NCBI RefSeq assembly: GCF_016907435.1
Contig: NZ_JAFBBZ010000001.1
Location: 3,410,001 to 3,474,000 of the forward strand
DNA from: Nocardioides salarius
Lineage (GTDB): Bacteria; Actinomycetota; Actinomycetes; Propionibacteriales; Nocardioidaceae
Direction of reading: 5' to 3'
DNA length: 64,000 bases
The translations under genes and the position numbers were made by a program. Below, piece by piece: positions 1 to 8,575 of this stretch. Numbering within the stretch: position 1 is the first letter of the stretch; each line of letters begins with the position of its first letter. The notes beneath the pieces are model-generated. The model did not search any database. It had not been told where the DNA came from and saw only the letters and a program-made list of their open reading frames with translations.

Positions 1-2
1 GG

Positions 3-1112
3 ATCGCCGACGCGACCGGGCGGCGCCTGGTCGACCTGGCCCGCCACACCCTGCACCTGGTGGGCTACAGCGTGCCGGTGCGCGCCTCGATGAGCTTCGA
101 GGAGCTGCGCCCGCACCTGCACACCATGCCCGACCGGCCCGACTGGATCCCCTACCGCACGACCTACTACGAGCGCACCTGGGGCTTCTGCCTGGCCCAC
201 CGCGACCTCGCCGGCCTCGAGGAGGCCGCGCGCCTGGGGCCGCTGGAGGTCGTCGTCGACACCACGGTCGCTCCCGGCTCGCTGACGTACGGCGAGGTGG
301 TGCTGCCGGGCAGCGAGGAGGGCGAGATCCTGCTGTGGACCCACCTGTGCCACCCCTCGCTGGCCAACGACAACCTGTCGGGGCTCAGCGTGGCCACCGA
401 GCTGGTCCGCGAGCTGGCGCGGCGTCCCCTCCGGCTCGGGGTGCGGCTGCTGCTGGCCCCCGGGACCATCGGCTCGGTCACCTGGCTGGCCCGCAACGCC
501 GAGCTGCTGCCGCAGGTGCGCCACGGGCTGGTGCTGACCGGCCTCGGCGGCCCGGGGCCGCTGGTCTACAAGCGCACCCGGCGCGGCGACCGTCCGGTCG
601 ACCGGGCGGCCGAGCTGGTCGTGGGCGCACGCGACGGCCAGGTGCGCGACTACTCGCCCTACGGCTACGACGAGCGGCAGTTCAACGCCCTGGGCTTCGA
701 CCTCCCGGTGGGCCGGGTCTCCCGGACCCCGCACGGGGAGTACCCCGAGTACCACACCTCGGCCGACGACCTGGACTTCGTCACCGACGACCAGCTGGCG
801 GCGGCGTACGACGCGGTGCTGGAGGTGGTCGAGTCGCTGCAGGCCGACGTGACCTACCGCAACCTCAGCCCGTACGGCGAGCCGCAGCTGGGCCGGCGCG
901 GGCTCTACCCCACCACCGGCGGCAAGAACGCCACCGACGCCGTGATGGCGATGCTGTGGCTGCTGGCCTCCTCGGACGGGGCCACGTCGCTGGTCGAGGT
1001 CGCGGCCCTCTCGGGCGCCTCGGTGGCCTCGCTGCACGCGGCCGCGCAGGACCTCGAGCGGGCCGGTCTGCTGGCCCGCGAGGCGTCCCCGGCGCCTGCT
1101 CACCACTATTAG
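3..1112 (+). CDS. DUF4910 aminopeptidase-like protein, 5' end outside window
   Basis: The reading frame is open from the first bases of the window, so the N-terminus lies upstream. The visible 369 residues match the DUF4910 family, a zinc-aminopeptidase-like fold. Candidate metal ligands lie in the stretch HLCHPSLANDNLSG and in the later EYHTSADD motif. The last ~70 residues look like a winged-helix domain, as is usual for the family. Homologues often sit in polysaccharide biosynthesis clusters, which fits the sugar transferase a few kilobases downstream, but the substrate is unknown. A GTG at 60 is internal, because family-like sequence continues upstream of it (IADATGRRLVDLARHTLHL). The family call is firm and the role uncertain. 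Confidence 0.8.
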   Translation: MADATGRRLVDLARHTLHLVGYSVPVRASMSFEELRPHLHTMPDRPDWIPYRTTYYERTWGFCLAHRDLAGLEEAARLGPLEVVVDTTVAPGSLTYGEVVLPGSEEGEILLWTHLCHPSLANDNLSGLSVATELVRELARRPLRLGVRLLLAPGTIGSVTWLARNAELLPQVRHGLVLTGLGGPGPLVYKRTRRGDRPVDRAAELVVGARDGQVRDYSPYGYDERQFNALGFDLPVGRVSRTPHGEYPEYHTSADDLDFVTDDQLAAAYDAVLEVVESLQADVTYRNLSPYGEPQLGRRGLYPTTGGKNATDAVMAMLWLLASSDGATSLVEVAALSGASVASLHAAAQDLERAGLLAREASPAPAHHY

Positions 1113-1210
1113 GCATCTTCGCCCCGGCCGCCGTGTCGGCCCCGGCCGCGTTCCTAGGCTGCCGCCACGGGCCGGGGAGGCCCGACAGCAGACCGGGAGG
1201 GGGTGGGCAC

Positions 1211-1942
1211 GTGGACCTGGCCGCCCGCCCGGAGAGCGACGAGAGCAACGACCCGGTCTCGACGTCCCCGGTGCGCTCGACCACCGGCTCCCGTGTCCTC
1301 TTCGTCTCCGGACGACACCTCGTCGGCGACGCCATCCGCGTCGCGCTCGAGAGCCGCGGCCTCGAGATGGTCACGCTGCCCGCCGCCGAGACCGGTCAGG
1401 AGCCCGTCTCGCGCCAGCGGCTCGCCGGGTGGCGCGTGGGCGCCGCGCTGGTCGTCGGCGACTTCCTCAGCGCCCAGCAGCGCGAGAGCGTCATGCGGCT
1501 GCCGCACCTGCCGCTGCCCTGGCTGCTGCTGGTCGAGGAACCCGGCGACCCGCGGTGGATCGACCTGGTCGAGGCCGGGGCCAGCTCGGTGGTGCCGAGC
1601 TCGGTCGGCCTCGACGACCTCGTGCGGATGCTCGACGACCTCTCGGTGGGCCGCCCGGTCGCGTGGCCGGGCCGGGAGGAGCTGGAGCAGCAGTGGCGGC
1701 GCCTGCGCGAGGAGCAGGAGGAGGTGCAGCAGCGGATGCTCAGCCTGAGCCCCCGCGAGCGCTCCGTCCTGGCGCTCCTGCACGACGGCCTGTCGGTGCG
1801 CGAGGTCGCGGAGCTGACCGGCGTGCGCGAGGGCACCGTGCGCAGCCAGGTCAAGGCGGTGCTGCGCAAGCTCGCGGTGAGCTCGCAGCTCGCCGCGGTC
1901 GCGCAGTACGACCGCTGGCTCCAGCAGGCCGAGCGCGCCTGA
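1211..1942 (+). CDS. LuxR-family regulator with degenerate receiver domain
   Basis: A 243-residue protein with a receiver-like N-terminus (~25-145), a short coiled linker rich in Glu/Gln (~155-178) and a C-terminal LuxR/NarL helix-turn-helix (LSPRERSVLALL to about residue 238). The GTG start has a GGGAGG Shine-Dalgarno about 10 bases upstream. The receiver lacks the usual acidic pair after the first strand (LFVSGRH is found there) and has no clear phospho-acceptor Asp, so it probably does not take phosphate from a kinase. Its DNA-binding half resembles that of the response regulator at 5212-5895 (both have VRxQVK and SQLAAV), suggesting paralogy. It probably controls local polysaccharide genes; targets are unknown. 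Confidence 0.8.
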   Translation: MDLAARPESDESNDPVSTSPVRSTTGSRVLFVSGRHLVGDAIRVALESRGLEMVTLPAAETGQEPVSRQRLAGWRVGAALVVGDFLSAQQRESVMRLPHLPLPWLLLVEEPGDPRWIDLVEAGASSVVPSSVGLDDLVRMLDDLSVGRPVAWPGREELEQQWRRLREEQEEVQQRMLSLSPRERSVLALLHDGLSVREVAELTGVREGTVRSQVKAVLRKLAVSSQLAAVAQYDRWLQQAERA

Positions 1943-2262
1943 CTCGCACCGCCACTTGGCACGCGCGAGACCCAGCGGAGGGTACCCCCGCGTGGGCTGC
2001 TGGCGGATGGAGTACGCCTGCTCCCTCGACGACGCCCGCCGTGCGAGGCACGGCTCCGTGTCCTCCGACTGAGCGCATCCGAACGAACGGACGCCGCTGT
2101 CTGTCCGGCTCCGCGGGGGCCAGGCGGCCATGACCGCCTTCCTCTCCCGCCCCAAGCAGCAGCTCGCGAGCCGGCGTCACCTCCGCACCGGTGGTCGGGC
2201 AGCAGGGAGCGCCGGCGACGCGCGTCGTGGCGACCAGGGTGAGAGTCGAGCAGACCTGGAAT
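1943..2262. other. 320-bp intergenic stretch, no gene recognised
   Basis: This lies between the LuxR-type regulator and the end of the leftward HNH gene. No start codon with a convincing ribosome site leads to a plausible protein on either strand, and I see no strong hairpin. It may hold the transcription stop of the upstream gene, but I cannot place one. Confidence 0.4.
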
Positions 2263-3525
2263 CTAGGTGCGGCGGTGGAAGTCGACCTTGTTGTCGGGTC
2301 CGATCCGGGCCTGGTACTCCGGGTCGTGGATGCGTCGGTGGTGGAAGGGGCACAGGAGTCGGCCGCGGGCCAGATCGGTGTGGCCGTGGCAGGACCATGG
2401 GTCGTCGTGGTGGGCATGGCACCTGGCTGGGGGTACGTCGCAGCCGTGGGCGGTGCAGCCGCCGTCGCGGATGCCCATCGCGATCCTCTGCGCCGGGGTG
2501 AAGTAGCGCTGCGCTCGTCCGAGGTCGAGCGGTTGGCTCTTCCCGCCCAGCACCACCGGGACGACACCCGCTTCGCAGGCGAGTCGCCGGGCGGTGGCGG
2601 CACTGACACGGTCGCCGGTGTCGAGAGTTGCGGCGGCGAGGCCGTCGTGCAGCGACTCGAGGGTCATGGTGACCACGACGGTCGCGTTGATCCCGCCCGC
2701 CTTGGGCAGCTGGTCCGTGTCGAGGCGCTCGATCAGCTCCACGAACGCCGCACCCAACCGCTGGGCGGTGGGGCGGCGTGCCGGCACCCACGCCTCGCTC
2801 TGCTCGCCCTCAGCCTCGCGGGTGGCGATCTGGTGCTGGGGGGCGGCGAACGCGAGCAGTGCCCGCTCGAGCATCTGCCCGGCCAGCAGCGGCACCGTGA
2901 AGGAGCCCTTGATGCGGCCGTGGCCGTCGTCGCGCATCCGGAACACGGTCGACTTCTCGGCCTCGCGCTCCTCACGGTCGAGCTGTTCGGCCTCCCACGC
3001 CTCGGCGACCTCGGGGGCGACCACCTCCAGGATCCGACGCCCCAGCACCCGCAGCCCCTTCGCATCGTGGACCTCCGCGAAGGTGACCAGTGCCTTCGCC
3101 GCCTGCTCCATCACCGCCGCGTCGAGGTCTTCGGGCAGGTCGTCCAACGCCGTGCAGATCACCGCCGCCTGCTCCGCGACGACGTGACCGCGCCCGAGCG
3201 CCTCGCGCACCACGTCATGGCGATCCAACCCGGCCGCCAACCGCACCTGCCGGAACGACTCCCGCTTCGTCGACCGGGTGACGTTCGCGTGCCACACCGC
3301 CACCGACGGCGACGCATTCGTCTCCGGCACCGCCACCGTCTCGGTGTGCGCCAAGGTCCGCGAGCGCAGCTCGACCAGCCTTGCCTCGGCCCGGGCGATC
3401 TCGGCCAACGCCTCCGCCGTTGCCGGCTGGCTCATCGTCCACAGCGGCGTCTCGGCGACCTCGTCCAACGCCGAGTGCACCCGCGCGACAACCCGGTTCA
3501 CGGGGTGAGCGGCGGTGGTGGGCAT
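2263..3525 (-). CDS. DUF222/HNH endonuclease-domain protein, copy 1
   Basis: A 420-residue protein with an N-terminal DUF222 region (~1-300) and a C-terminal HNH nuclease motif. The motif shows paired-Cys metal ligands and the core CHAHHDDPWSCHGHTDL followed by CPFHHRRIH. This family (REP13E12-like) is present in many copies in Nocardioides and mycobacteria, and its role is unsettled; mobility or recombination has been suggested. It begins at an ATG immediately after a leader that is conserved at DNA level in front of a second copy at 24047-25321 on the opposite strand. By eye about four in five residues agree over the first 235. The gene is intact and in the less biased codon use typical of this family. 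Confidence 0.9.
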   Translation of the reverse strand: MPTTAAHPVNRVVARVHSALDEVAETPLWTMSQPATAEALAEIARAEARLVELRSRTLAHTETVAVPETNASPSVAVWHANVTRSTKRESFRQVRLAAGLDRHDVVREALGRGHVVAEQAAVICTALDDLPEDLDAAVMEQAAKALVTFAEVHDAKGLRVLGRRILEVVAPEVAEAWEAEQLDREEREAEKSTVFRMRDDGHGRIKGSFTVPLLAGQMLERALLAFAAPQHQIATREAEGEQSEAWVPARRPTAQRLGAAFVELIERLDTDQLPKAGGINATVVVTMTLESLHDGLAAATLDTGDRVSAATARRLACEAGVVPVVLGGKSQPLDLGRAQRYFTPAQRIAMGIRDGGCTAHGCDVPPARCHAHHDDPWSCHGHTDLARGRLLCPFHHRRIHDPEYQARIGPDNKVDFHRRT

Positions 3526-3600
3526 GAGTACAGCATCTCAGCGTCCACCGACAAAAGGCCAGGTCAAACCACGTTTTCCACAGGCTGATCGAAAAGTTTT
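3526..3600 (-). promoter_or_regulatory. Conserved leader of DUF222-HNH copy 1
   Basis: Read on the minus strand, this AT-richer leader shares blocks with the leader of the second HNH gene (23965-24046): TGTGGA, TGACCTG, TGTCGGTGG and CTCATG in the same order and nearly the same spacing. It contains a -35-like TTGACC. The conservation upstream of the start codon indicates that the copies duplicated with their promoter. The exact transcription start is not visible. Confidence 0.5.
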
Positions 3601-3693
3601 TCGCATAGGCGGCCGGCGGGACCTGGGTCGTGCTCCGCAGCCGGAGGGTGACGAACGCTCTCGAGCGACCCCACCGCTGTCCGGCTTCCCGGC

Positions 3694-5094
3694 TCAGTAG
3701 GCGCCGTCGTGGCTGAGCACGGCGCGCACGGTGCGCGCCAGGATCCACGCGTCGAGGCGCAGGCTCCAGTTGTCGACGTAGCGCGAGTCCAGGCGCACCG
3801 TCATCGACCAGGGCAGGTCGGAGCGGCCCGAGACCTGCCACAGCCCGGTGATGCCCGGGCGCACCGCCAGGCGGCGCAGCGCGTCCTCGTCGTACGTCGT
3901 GACCTCGCCGGGCAGCGGCGGGCGGGGGCCGACCAGGGCCATGTCGCCGCGCACCACGTTGACCAGCTGGGGCAGCTCGTCGAGCGAGAGCCGGCGCAGC
4001 CAGCGACCGGCCCGGGTGATCCGGGGGTCGTGGCGCATCTTGAACATCGCGCCGTCGCTCTCGTTGTGCTCCTGCAGGTCGGCGAGGCGCGCCTCGGCGT
4101 CGACGTGCATGGTGCGCAGCTTGAGGATCGAGAAGATCCGGCCGTCGCGGCCCACCCGCTGCTGGCGGAAGAGCGCGGGCCCGGGGGAGTCGAGGCGCAC
4201 CAGCGCCAGCAGTGCCAGCAGCAGCGGCGCGAGGACCACCAGGGCCACCACGCAGGCCGCGCGCTCCCAGAGCGTCTTGAGGGCCCGTCGGGGGCCCGTG
4301 AGGTCGGCGTGGCGCACGTGCAGCAGCGACAGGCCACCGGTGCGGCGCAGCGCCGCGCGGCCGGAGTCGACGTCGAGCAGGCCGGGGCCGATCAGCAGGT
4401 CCACGCGGTCGCGCTCGAGCAGCCAGCCCAGGCGGCGCAGCGACGCCGCGTCGAGGTGGCGGCAGGGCAGTGCGACGACGCAGTCGGCCCGGTGCTTCCG
4501 GGCCAGGTCGGACACCGAGGCGAAGCCCGACGCGGCCGGCAGGTCGAGCCCCGCGCAGCCCTTGGGGCCGGCGAGGCACAGTGCCACCACCTCGACCTCG
4601 TTGCTCTCGTGCAGCTCCTCGACGAGCCGGCGCACCTGGCGGCGGTGGCCGACCAGGACCACCCGGGTGCGCGGCGGGCGGCGCAGCGACGAGGCCAGGC
4701 GCAGCCCGGCGCTGGCGACGCAGGCCGTCCCGGCCGCCCGCACGAGCTGGTCGGCGGGCACGAGGAGCCCGGTGATGCCGCTCAGCAGCGCGCCGAGGGC
4801 GACCAGGTGGATGCTCGAGAGGCAGATGCGCAGCAGGTCGGCGCGCCGCGGCACCGGCCCGGGGTCGTAGGTGCGGGCCAGGCCCAGCAGCACCACCCAG
4901 GCCACCGCGAAGGCCACCGCCAGCGCGGGGCCGGGCACCAGGTCGGGCGGCAGCCAGACGATGGCGGCGACCGTGGCCACCAGTGCGTCGGTGGCGGCCA
5001 TCCAGTACCACCTCGTGCGTCGCTGGACCGGCCGCGAGAGGCGCTCCACGGAGGGATGCGCGACGCGCGGGCCCTGGTCGGCGTAGGCGCTCAT
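3694..5094 (-). CDS. Polyprenyl-phosphate sugar-1-phosphate transferase
   Basis: A 466-residue membrane protein of the exopolysaccharide glycosylphosphotransferase family (WbaP/CpsE type), which loads the first sugar phosphate onto undecaprenyl phosphate to begin repeat-unit synthesis. The N-terminal half has hydrophobic helices (~30-50, 55-72, 92-112) and a nucleotide-binding-like domain (RVVLVGHRRQVRRLVEEL, ~145-162). The C-terminal catalytic domain has the membrane re-entrant segment (~283-303), then FRQQRVGRDG, the KLRTM motif, DELPQLVNVVRGDMALVGPRP and RPGITGLWQVSGR. All are diagnostic. The domain ends a few residues after AVLSHDGAY, as is usual. It is followed 117 bp upstream (minus-strand sense) by a two-component pair that could regulate it. 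Confidence 0.92.
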   Translation of the reverse strand: MSAYADQGPRVAHPSVERLSRPVQRRTRWYWMAATDALVATVAAIVWLPPDLVPGPALAVAFAVAWVVLLGLARTYDPGPVPRRADLLRICLSSIHLVALGALLSGITGLLVPADQLVRAAGTACVASAGLRLASSLRRPPRTRVVLVGHRRQVRRLVEELHESNEVEVVALCLAGPKGCAGLDLPAASGFASVSDLARKHRADCVVALPCRHLDAASLRRLGWLLERDRVDLLIGPGLLDVDSGRAALRRTGGLSLLHVRHADLTGPRRALKTLWERAACVVALVVLAPLLLALLALVRLDSPGPALFRQQRVGRDGRIFSILKLRTMHVDAEARLADLQEHNESDGAMFKMRHDPRITRAGRWLRRLSLDELPQLVNVVRGDMALVGPRPPLPGEVTTYDEDALRRLAVRPGITGLWQVSGRSDLPWSMTVRLDSRYVDNWSLRLDAWILARTVRAVLSHDGAY

Positions 5095-5211
5095 GGACCC
5101 CCCTCACCTTGCACCTGTGTCGGCCCCGTGCGGCCAATCTAGGAGCCGGTGAGGTCCCTGGCATGCCGCGAATGCGGTATCGCCGGTGGGGTCCCGGGTG
5201 AGGGGGGTGTC

Positions 5212-5895
5212 TCAGTGCGCGACGAGGTGGCTCTGCGCCCGGTGGGCCATGCCCACGGCGGCCAGCTGCGAGCAGACCTCGAGCTTGGCCAGGATCGACT
5301 TGACCTGGGTGCGCACCGTGGCCTCGGAGACGAAGGAGGACTTGGCGATCTCGCGCACCGTCGTGCCCTGCATCAGGCAGCCCAGCACCTCCCGCTCGCG
5401 CGGGGTCAGGCGGTCGAGGCGGGCCCGCACGGCGGCGAGCTCCTGCTTCTCCTGGTGGTAGACGAGCATCAGCCGCTCGCGCTCCTCGCGGCTCATCACC
5501 GGCCGCCCGTCGCCGATCAGCCGGATCGTGGCCAGGATGGTGTTGAGCGAGGCGGTCTTCTCGAGCACGGCGCGGGCGCCGCGGCGCAGGCACTCGCCCC
5601 ACACCGCCTCGCGGGTCTCGCCGGTGACGACCACGACCGCGGCCTTGGTGCGCACCAGCGGCTCGATGAGCCGGGTGCCGGGCCCCACGGAGCCCAGGTC
5701 GAGGTCGAGCAGGACGACGCGTGGGCGCACCCGCAGCAGTGCGGTGAGCAGCCAACCGGCCGGCGGGGTGCCCTCGGGCACCTCGATGCGGTGCACGTCG
5801 TGGCCCTCCAGGGTCAGCGCGACCTCGAGGGACTCGGCGAAGAGCTGGTGGTCCTCGACCACCGCCACGCGGGTCAGGCCGAGTGCGCGTGGCAT
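5212..5895 (-). CDS. Response regulator, NarL/LuxR family
   Basis: A 227-residue protein. The receiver domain (~1-120) has the acidic pair in VAVVEDHQLF, the phospho-acceptor Asp in VLLDLDLG, the conserved Thr in VVVTGE and the Lys in LEKTAS. A LuxR-type helix-turn-helix (LTPREREVLGCLMQG to the end) follows a Gln/Glu-rich linker. Its ATG overlaps the 3' end of the histidine kinase by 22 bases, so the two are translationally coupled and form a two-component system. It lies just upstream of the sugar transferase on the same strand and is a candidate regulator of polysaccharide synthesis. Confidence 0.9.
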   Translation of the reverse strand: MPRALGLTRVAVVEDHQLFAESLEVALTLEGHDVHRIEVPEGTPPAGWLLTALLRVRPRVVLLDLDLGSVGPGTRLIEPLVRTKAAVVVVTGETREAVWGECLRRGARAVLEKTASLNTILATIRLIGDGRPVMSREERERLMLVYHQEKQELAAVRARLDRLTPREREVLGCLMQGTTVREIAKSSFVSEATVRTQVKSILAKLEVCSQLAAVGMAHRAQSHLVAH

Positions 5896-7001
5896 GGCGG
5901 GACGGCTACGAGCCGGTGGGTGGTGGGCATGGTGTCGTCCTCCGTGGTGGTGACGTTCTCGTGGTCTTCGTGGGTGTCGTCGGTGCGCTGGTCCGGGTCG
6001 CTCGTGGGCAGCCGCAGCGCGAAGGTGGTGCCCCGGGGGCCGGTCTCCTCGAGCTCGAGGCCGCCGCCGTTGCGCTCGGCCAGGCGCCTGGCCATCGCCA
6101 GGCCCAGCCCCGAGCCCGGGGAGGAGGGCCCGCGGGCACCCCTGGTGAAGAGGGTCGAGCGCAGCCCCTCGGCCACGCCGGGTCCCTGGTCGCTGACCCG
6201 CACCCACACCTGGTCCTCGCCCTGCTCGACCGTGACCTCCACGCGGGCTCCCGGCGCGTGCCTGGCGGCGTTGCGCAGCAGGATGTCGAGGATCTCGGCC
6301 ACGTCGTGGGGCTCGGCGAGCACCATCGCGTCCGGCAGGTCCGGGGCCGGCTCGTCGACGGGCTCGCCCCGCAGCTGGGCGGCCACGAGGGCGTCGACGA
6401 CCAGCGGCGCCACCGGCACGTCGTCGTACGTCGCGGCGGGGCCGGCGGCCTCGCCGTGCTCCGGCGGCTGCTCCCCCTCCTCGTCGGCGTCGAGCACGTC
6501 CGGCTCGGCCGGCGGGACGTGGCGCAGCCCTCCGGAGAGCAGGTGCTGGATGCGGTCGAGGTCGCGCTCGCGCAGGTGCAGCAGTCGCGCCCGCGTCTGC
6601 TCGTCGAGCAGCTCGTCGTGCTCCTGCAGCAACCGGTCGCTGAGCACCAGTCCGGCCAGGGCGGTGCGCGCCTCGTGGAGCGTGTCCTCGTCCTCGCCGA
6701 GCAGGCGCTCGGTCTCGTCGACCCGCTCGCACACCTCGTCGAGCTCGCGCCGCGCCTGCTGGCAGGCGGCCCGGGCGCGTGCCCAGGCGACCAGCAGGGC
6801 GAGCAGGCAGCCGGCCGCGAGCCAGCTCGACGCGGTGGCGGCGTCGCGGCTCACCCCGTTCACGAGCACGGAGACGCAGACCACCGCCAGCACCGCGATG
6901 GGGACCAGGACGATGCACGGGCGGGGCAGCACGGCCCCGAGCGTCCGTGGCCCGATCGCGGTCGTCGTCCTGCTCGTTGCGGTTCGTGCCACGCGCGTCA
7001 T
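5874..7001 (-). CDS. Membrane sensor histidine kinase
   Basis: A 375-residue kinase. Two hydrophobic segments near the N-terminus (~24-48 and ~57-74) are consistent with membrane anchoring, with almost no external domain. A coiled-coil (~76-105) leads to a probable H-box, LHEARTALAGL (~107-117), whose His would be phosphorylated. The HATPase domain follows with N-box LLRNAARHA, G1 box VSDQGPGV and G2 box GSGLGLAMA (~298-306). The C-terminal ~30 residues are rich in Asp, His and Thr and carry no recognisable domain. It is cotranscribed with the overlapping response regulator; with so little extracellular sequence it probably senses a membrane or cytoplasmic signal. Confidence 0.85.
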   Translation of the reverse strand: MTRVARTATSRTTTAIGPRTLGAVLPRPCIVLVPIAVLAVVCVSVLVNGVSRDAATASSWLAAGCLLALLVAWARARAACQQARRELDEVCERVDETERLLGEDEDTLHEARTALAGLVLSDRLLQEHDELLDEQTRARLLHLRERDLDRIQHLLSGGLRHVPPAEPDVLDADEEGEQPPEHGEAAGPAATYDDVPVAPLVVDALVAAQLRGEPVDEPAPDLPDAMVLAEPHDVAEILDILLRNAARHAPGARVEVTVEQGEDQVWVRVSDQGPGVAEGLRSTLFTRGARGPSSPGSGLGLAMARRLAERNGGGLELEETGPRGTTFALRLPTSDPDQRTDDTHEDHENVTTTEDDTMPTTHRLVAVPPCHAHSA

Positions 7002-7053
7002 CCGTCCCCCTCGTCCCGGACCCCAATCTGGTCATGGAACGCGCAAAGATTCG

Positions 7054-7067
7054 TCACGCGAGCGTGA
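7054..7067. promoter_or_regulatory. 14-bp perfect palindrome upstream of the kinase operon
   Basis: TCACGC-GA-GCGTGA is a perfect inverted repeat 53-66 bases upstream of the histidine kinase start and just beyond the stop codon of the leftward GAF-ANTAR gene. The surrounding sequence is locally AT-rich. Size and position fit a dimeric regulator site for the kinase/response-regulator operon; a short transcription-stop hairpin for the ANTAR gene is the alternative. Confidence 0.4.
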
Positions 7068-7075
7068 AATCCCGC

Positions 7076-7762
7076 TCAGGGTCCCGACGGCTCCGTGCTG
7101 TTGTCGCGGGCGCCGACGAGCCGCTGGGCGAGGTCACGGATCTTCACCTGCCGCCCCTGCGAGACGCGGCGCAGGTAGGCCATCGCCTGCTCGGAGTCCA
7201 ACGAGAAGCGCTCCATGACGATGCCCTGGGCCTGGGCGATCATGCTGCGGGTGCGCAACGCCTCGGCGAGGTGCTCGACCCGCTCGGTCTGGGCGATCAT
7301 GAGTGCGGCCAACCGCACCACGTCGATGGTGCGCGGGTGGGTGTCCCCGTCGAAGGCTCCCGGTCGTGCGGCCCAGGCGTGGAGCGCCAGGGGCCGGTGC
7401 ACCATGCTGGGCAGGCTGATCAGCTGCACCGAGAGGTAGCCCGCCCCCGCGACCTCGCGGGCCCAGTCGGGCCAGCGGTCCTCGGTGCGCAGGTCGACGA
7501 CGGTCAGGACCCCGTCCGGGTGGGTGGCCTCCGGGATCGGCGGGCAGATCGGACCACCGGGCACGTCGCAGAGCCGCGATGTGATCGCCGCGTCGGTGCT
7601 GGCCAGGTGCTCCAGGCGGCCCCGCGCGTCCCAGGCGACCAGGCCCGCGACCTCGGCACCGAGCATGCCGCGGGCGGTGGTGAGCAGACCCGCACACGCG
7701 GCCTCGAGGCTGGGGGCCCCGGTCAGCGCCTCCAGCAGTGCGTCGACCGCGTCGTCGGTCAT
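7076..7762 (-). CDS. GAF-ANTAR domain RNA-binding antiterminator
   Basis: A 228-residue protein with a GAF-type sensory domain (~20-150) and a C-terminal ANTAR domain (~170-222, including the helical RSMIAQAQGIVMERF segment and conserved Ala and aromatic residues). ANTAR proteins bind paired RNA hairpins in leaders and prevent terminator formation; in actinobacteria GAF-ANTAR fusions are common and mostly uncharacterised. The ATG at 7762 is preceded by GAGGAGG at a good distance. A longer reading frame extends 28 codons upstream, but that stretch is Pro-rich and lacks a ribosome site. The target RNA is not evident in this window. Confidence 0.87.
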   Translation of the reverse strand: MTDDAVDALLEALTGAPSLEAACAGLLTTARGMLGAEVAGLVAWDARGRLEHLASTDAAITSRLCDVPGGPICPPIPEATHPDGVLTVVDLRTEDRWPDWAREVAGAGYLSVQLISLPSMVHRPLALHAWAARPGAFDGDTHPRTIDVVRLAALMIAQTERVEHLAEALRTRSMIAQAQGIVMERFSLDSEQAMAYLRRVSQGRQVKIRDLAQRLVGARDNSTEPSGP

Positions 7763-7914
7763 GATGGCCCTCCTCGACCCGGCCGGATCGGGGGGCGCCG
7801 GCGCCGATTGGTCCACAGGGTCCCATGCGGGACGCCCCACCACCACGACCTCTGGACCACCTGCGCCCGAGCCGGGTCTTGACGAGCAGCGGGCCGCTGA
7901 GGACCGTTGTCACC

Positions 7915-8556
7915 GTGCCGAGCGCCGCCTGCCCCCGATGTCCCGCGCCGGTCGCCCCGCCCGGCGACGGCTCGTCGCTGTGGTCGTGCCCCGAGCACGG
8001 GCCGGTGCCCCCGCTGTGGCACGCCGAGGAGGCGTCGTACGACGGGTTCGCCGAGCACCTGCGCCGGGCCGGGCACTTCCCGACGTTCCTGCCCTGGCCG
8101 CTGAGCCCCGGCTGGGCGGTCACCGACTTCGCCGCGGTCGGGGAGGGGGAGGCCGCCGTCGCCACGATGACCTGCGTCAGCGGCCCCAGCCGCCTCGACG
8201 GGCCGGTCGACGTGCACGTGGTCGCCGAGGAGCCCGGCACCGGCTTCGCCGCCCGGGTGGCCGGCACCGCGCGCGCCGACCCCGGCCCGGAGGCCGGTCA
8301 CGGACCCGCCGACGTGCGGGTGCGCCTGGAGCGCCAGCAGGTGCCGCTGTGGACGGTGTCCACCAGCGCCAGCCCGGGGGAGTGGGACCGCTCGGTGCTC
8401 GCGGGCGAGGCGCAGGGCCGTTGGCTGTGGCTGGTGGTGCGCCCGGCCTCGGCGGTGCTGCTGCTGCGCGACGACTGGATCCTGCGCGACGTCTCGGCGG
8501 TGGGGCCGGCGGTGGTCGAGCTGCCCTTCGACGGGCCGGCCCCGGGCTGGACCTAG
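7915..8556 (+). CDS. DUF6758 family protein
   Basis: A 213-residue actinobacterial protein of DUF6758. A zinc-ribbon-like beginning has CPRC near residue 6 and CPEHG about 20 residues later. Then come the family features WPLSPGW, VAEEPGTGFAARVAG, a variable insert and GRWLWLVV...LLLRDDWILRD. The GTG start at 7915 places the Cys pair at the N-terminus as in other members. No function is established. It precedes the PHP phosphoesterase by 19 bp on the same strand, an arrangement I recall from other actinobacteria. Confidence 0.75.
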   Translation: MPSAACPRCPAPVAPPGDGSSLWSCPEHGPVPPLWHAEEASYDGFAEHLRRAGHFPTFLPWPLSPGWAVTDFAAVGEGEAAVATMTCVSGPSRLDGPVDVHVVAEEPGTGFAARVAGTARADPGPEAGHGPADVRVRLERQQVPLWTVSTSASPGEWDRSVLAGEAQGRWLWLVVRPASAVLLLRDDWILRDVSAVGPAVVELPFDGPAPGWT

Positions 8557-8575
8557 CCGGACCTACGCTGGCGGG

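Noticed and set aside
2130..2501. Plus-strand open frame between the regulator and the HNH gene
   Set aside because: Low-complexity Arg/Gly sequence, mostly antisense to the HNH gene end, with no ribosome site.
5212..7035. A 607-codon open frame on the minus strand
   Set aside because: Only its last 228 codons are protein-like (the response regulator from ATG 5895). The rest is the wrong frame of the histidine kinase, kept open by high GC content.
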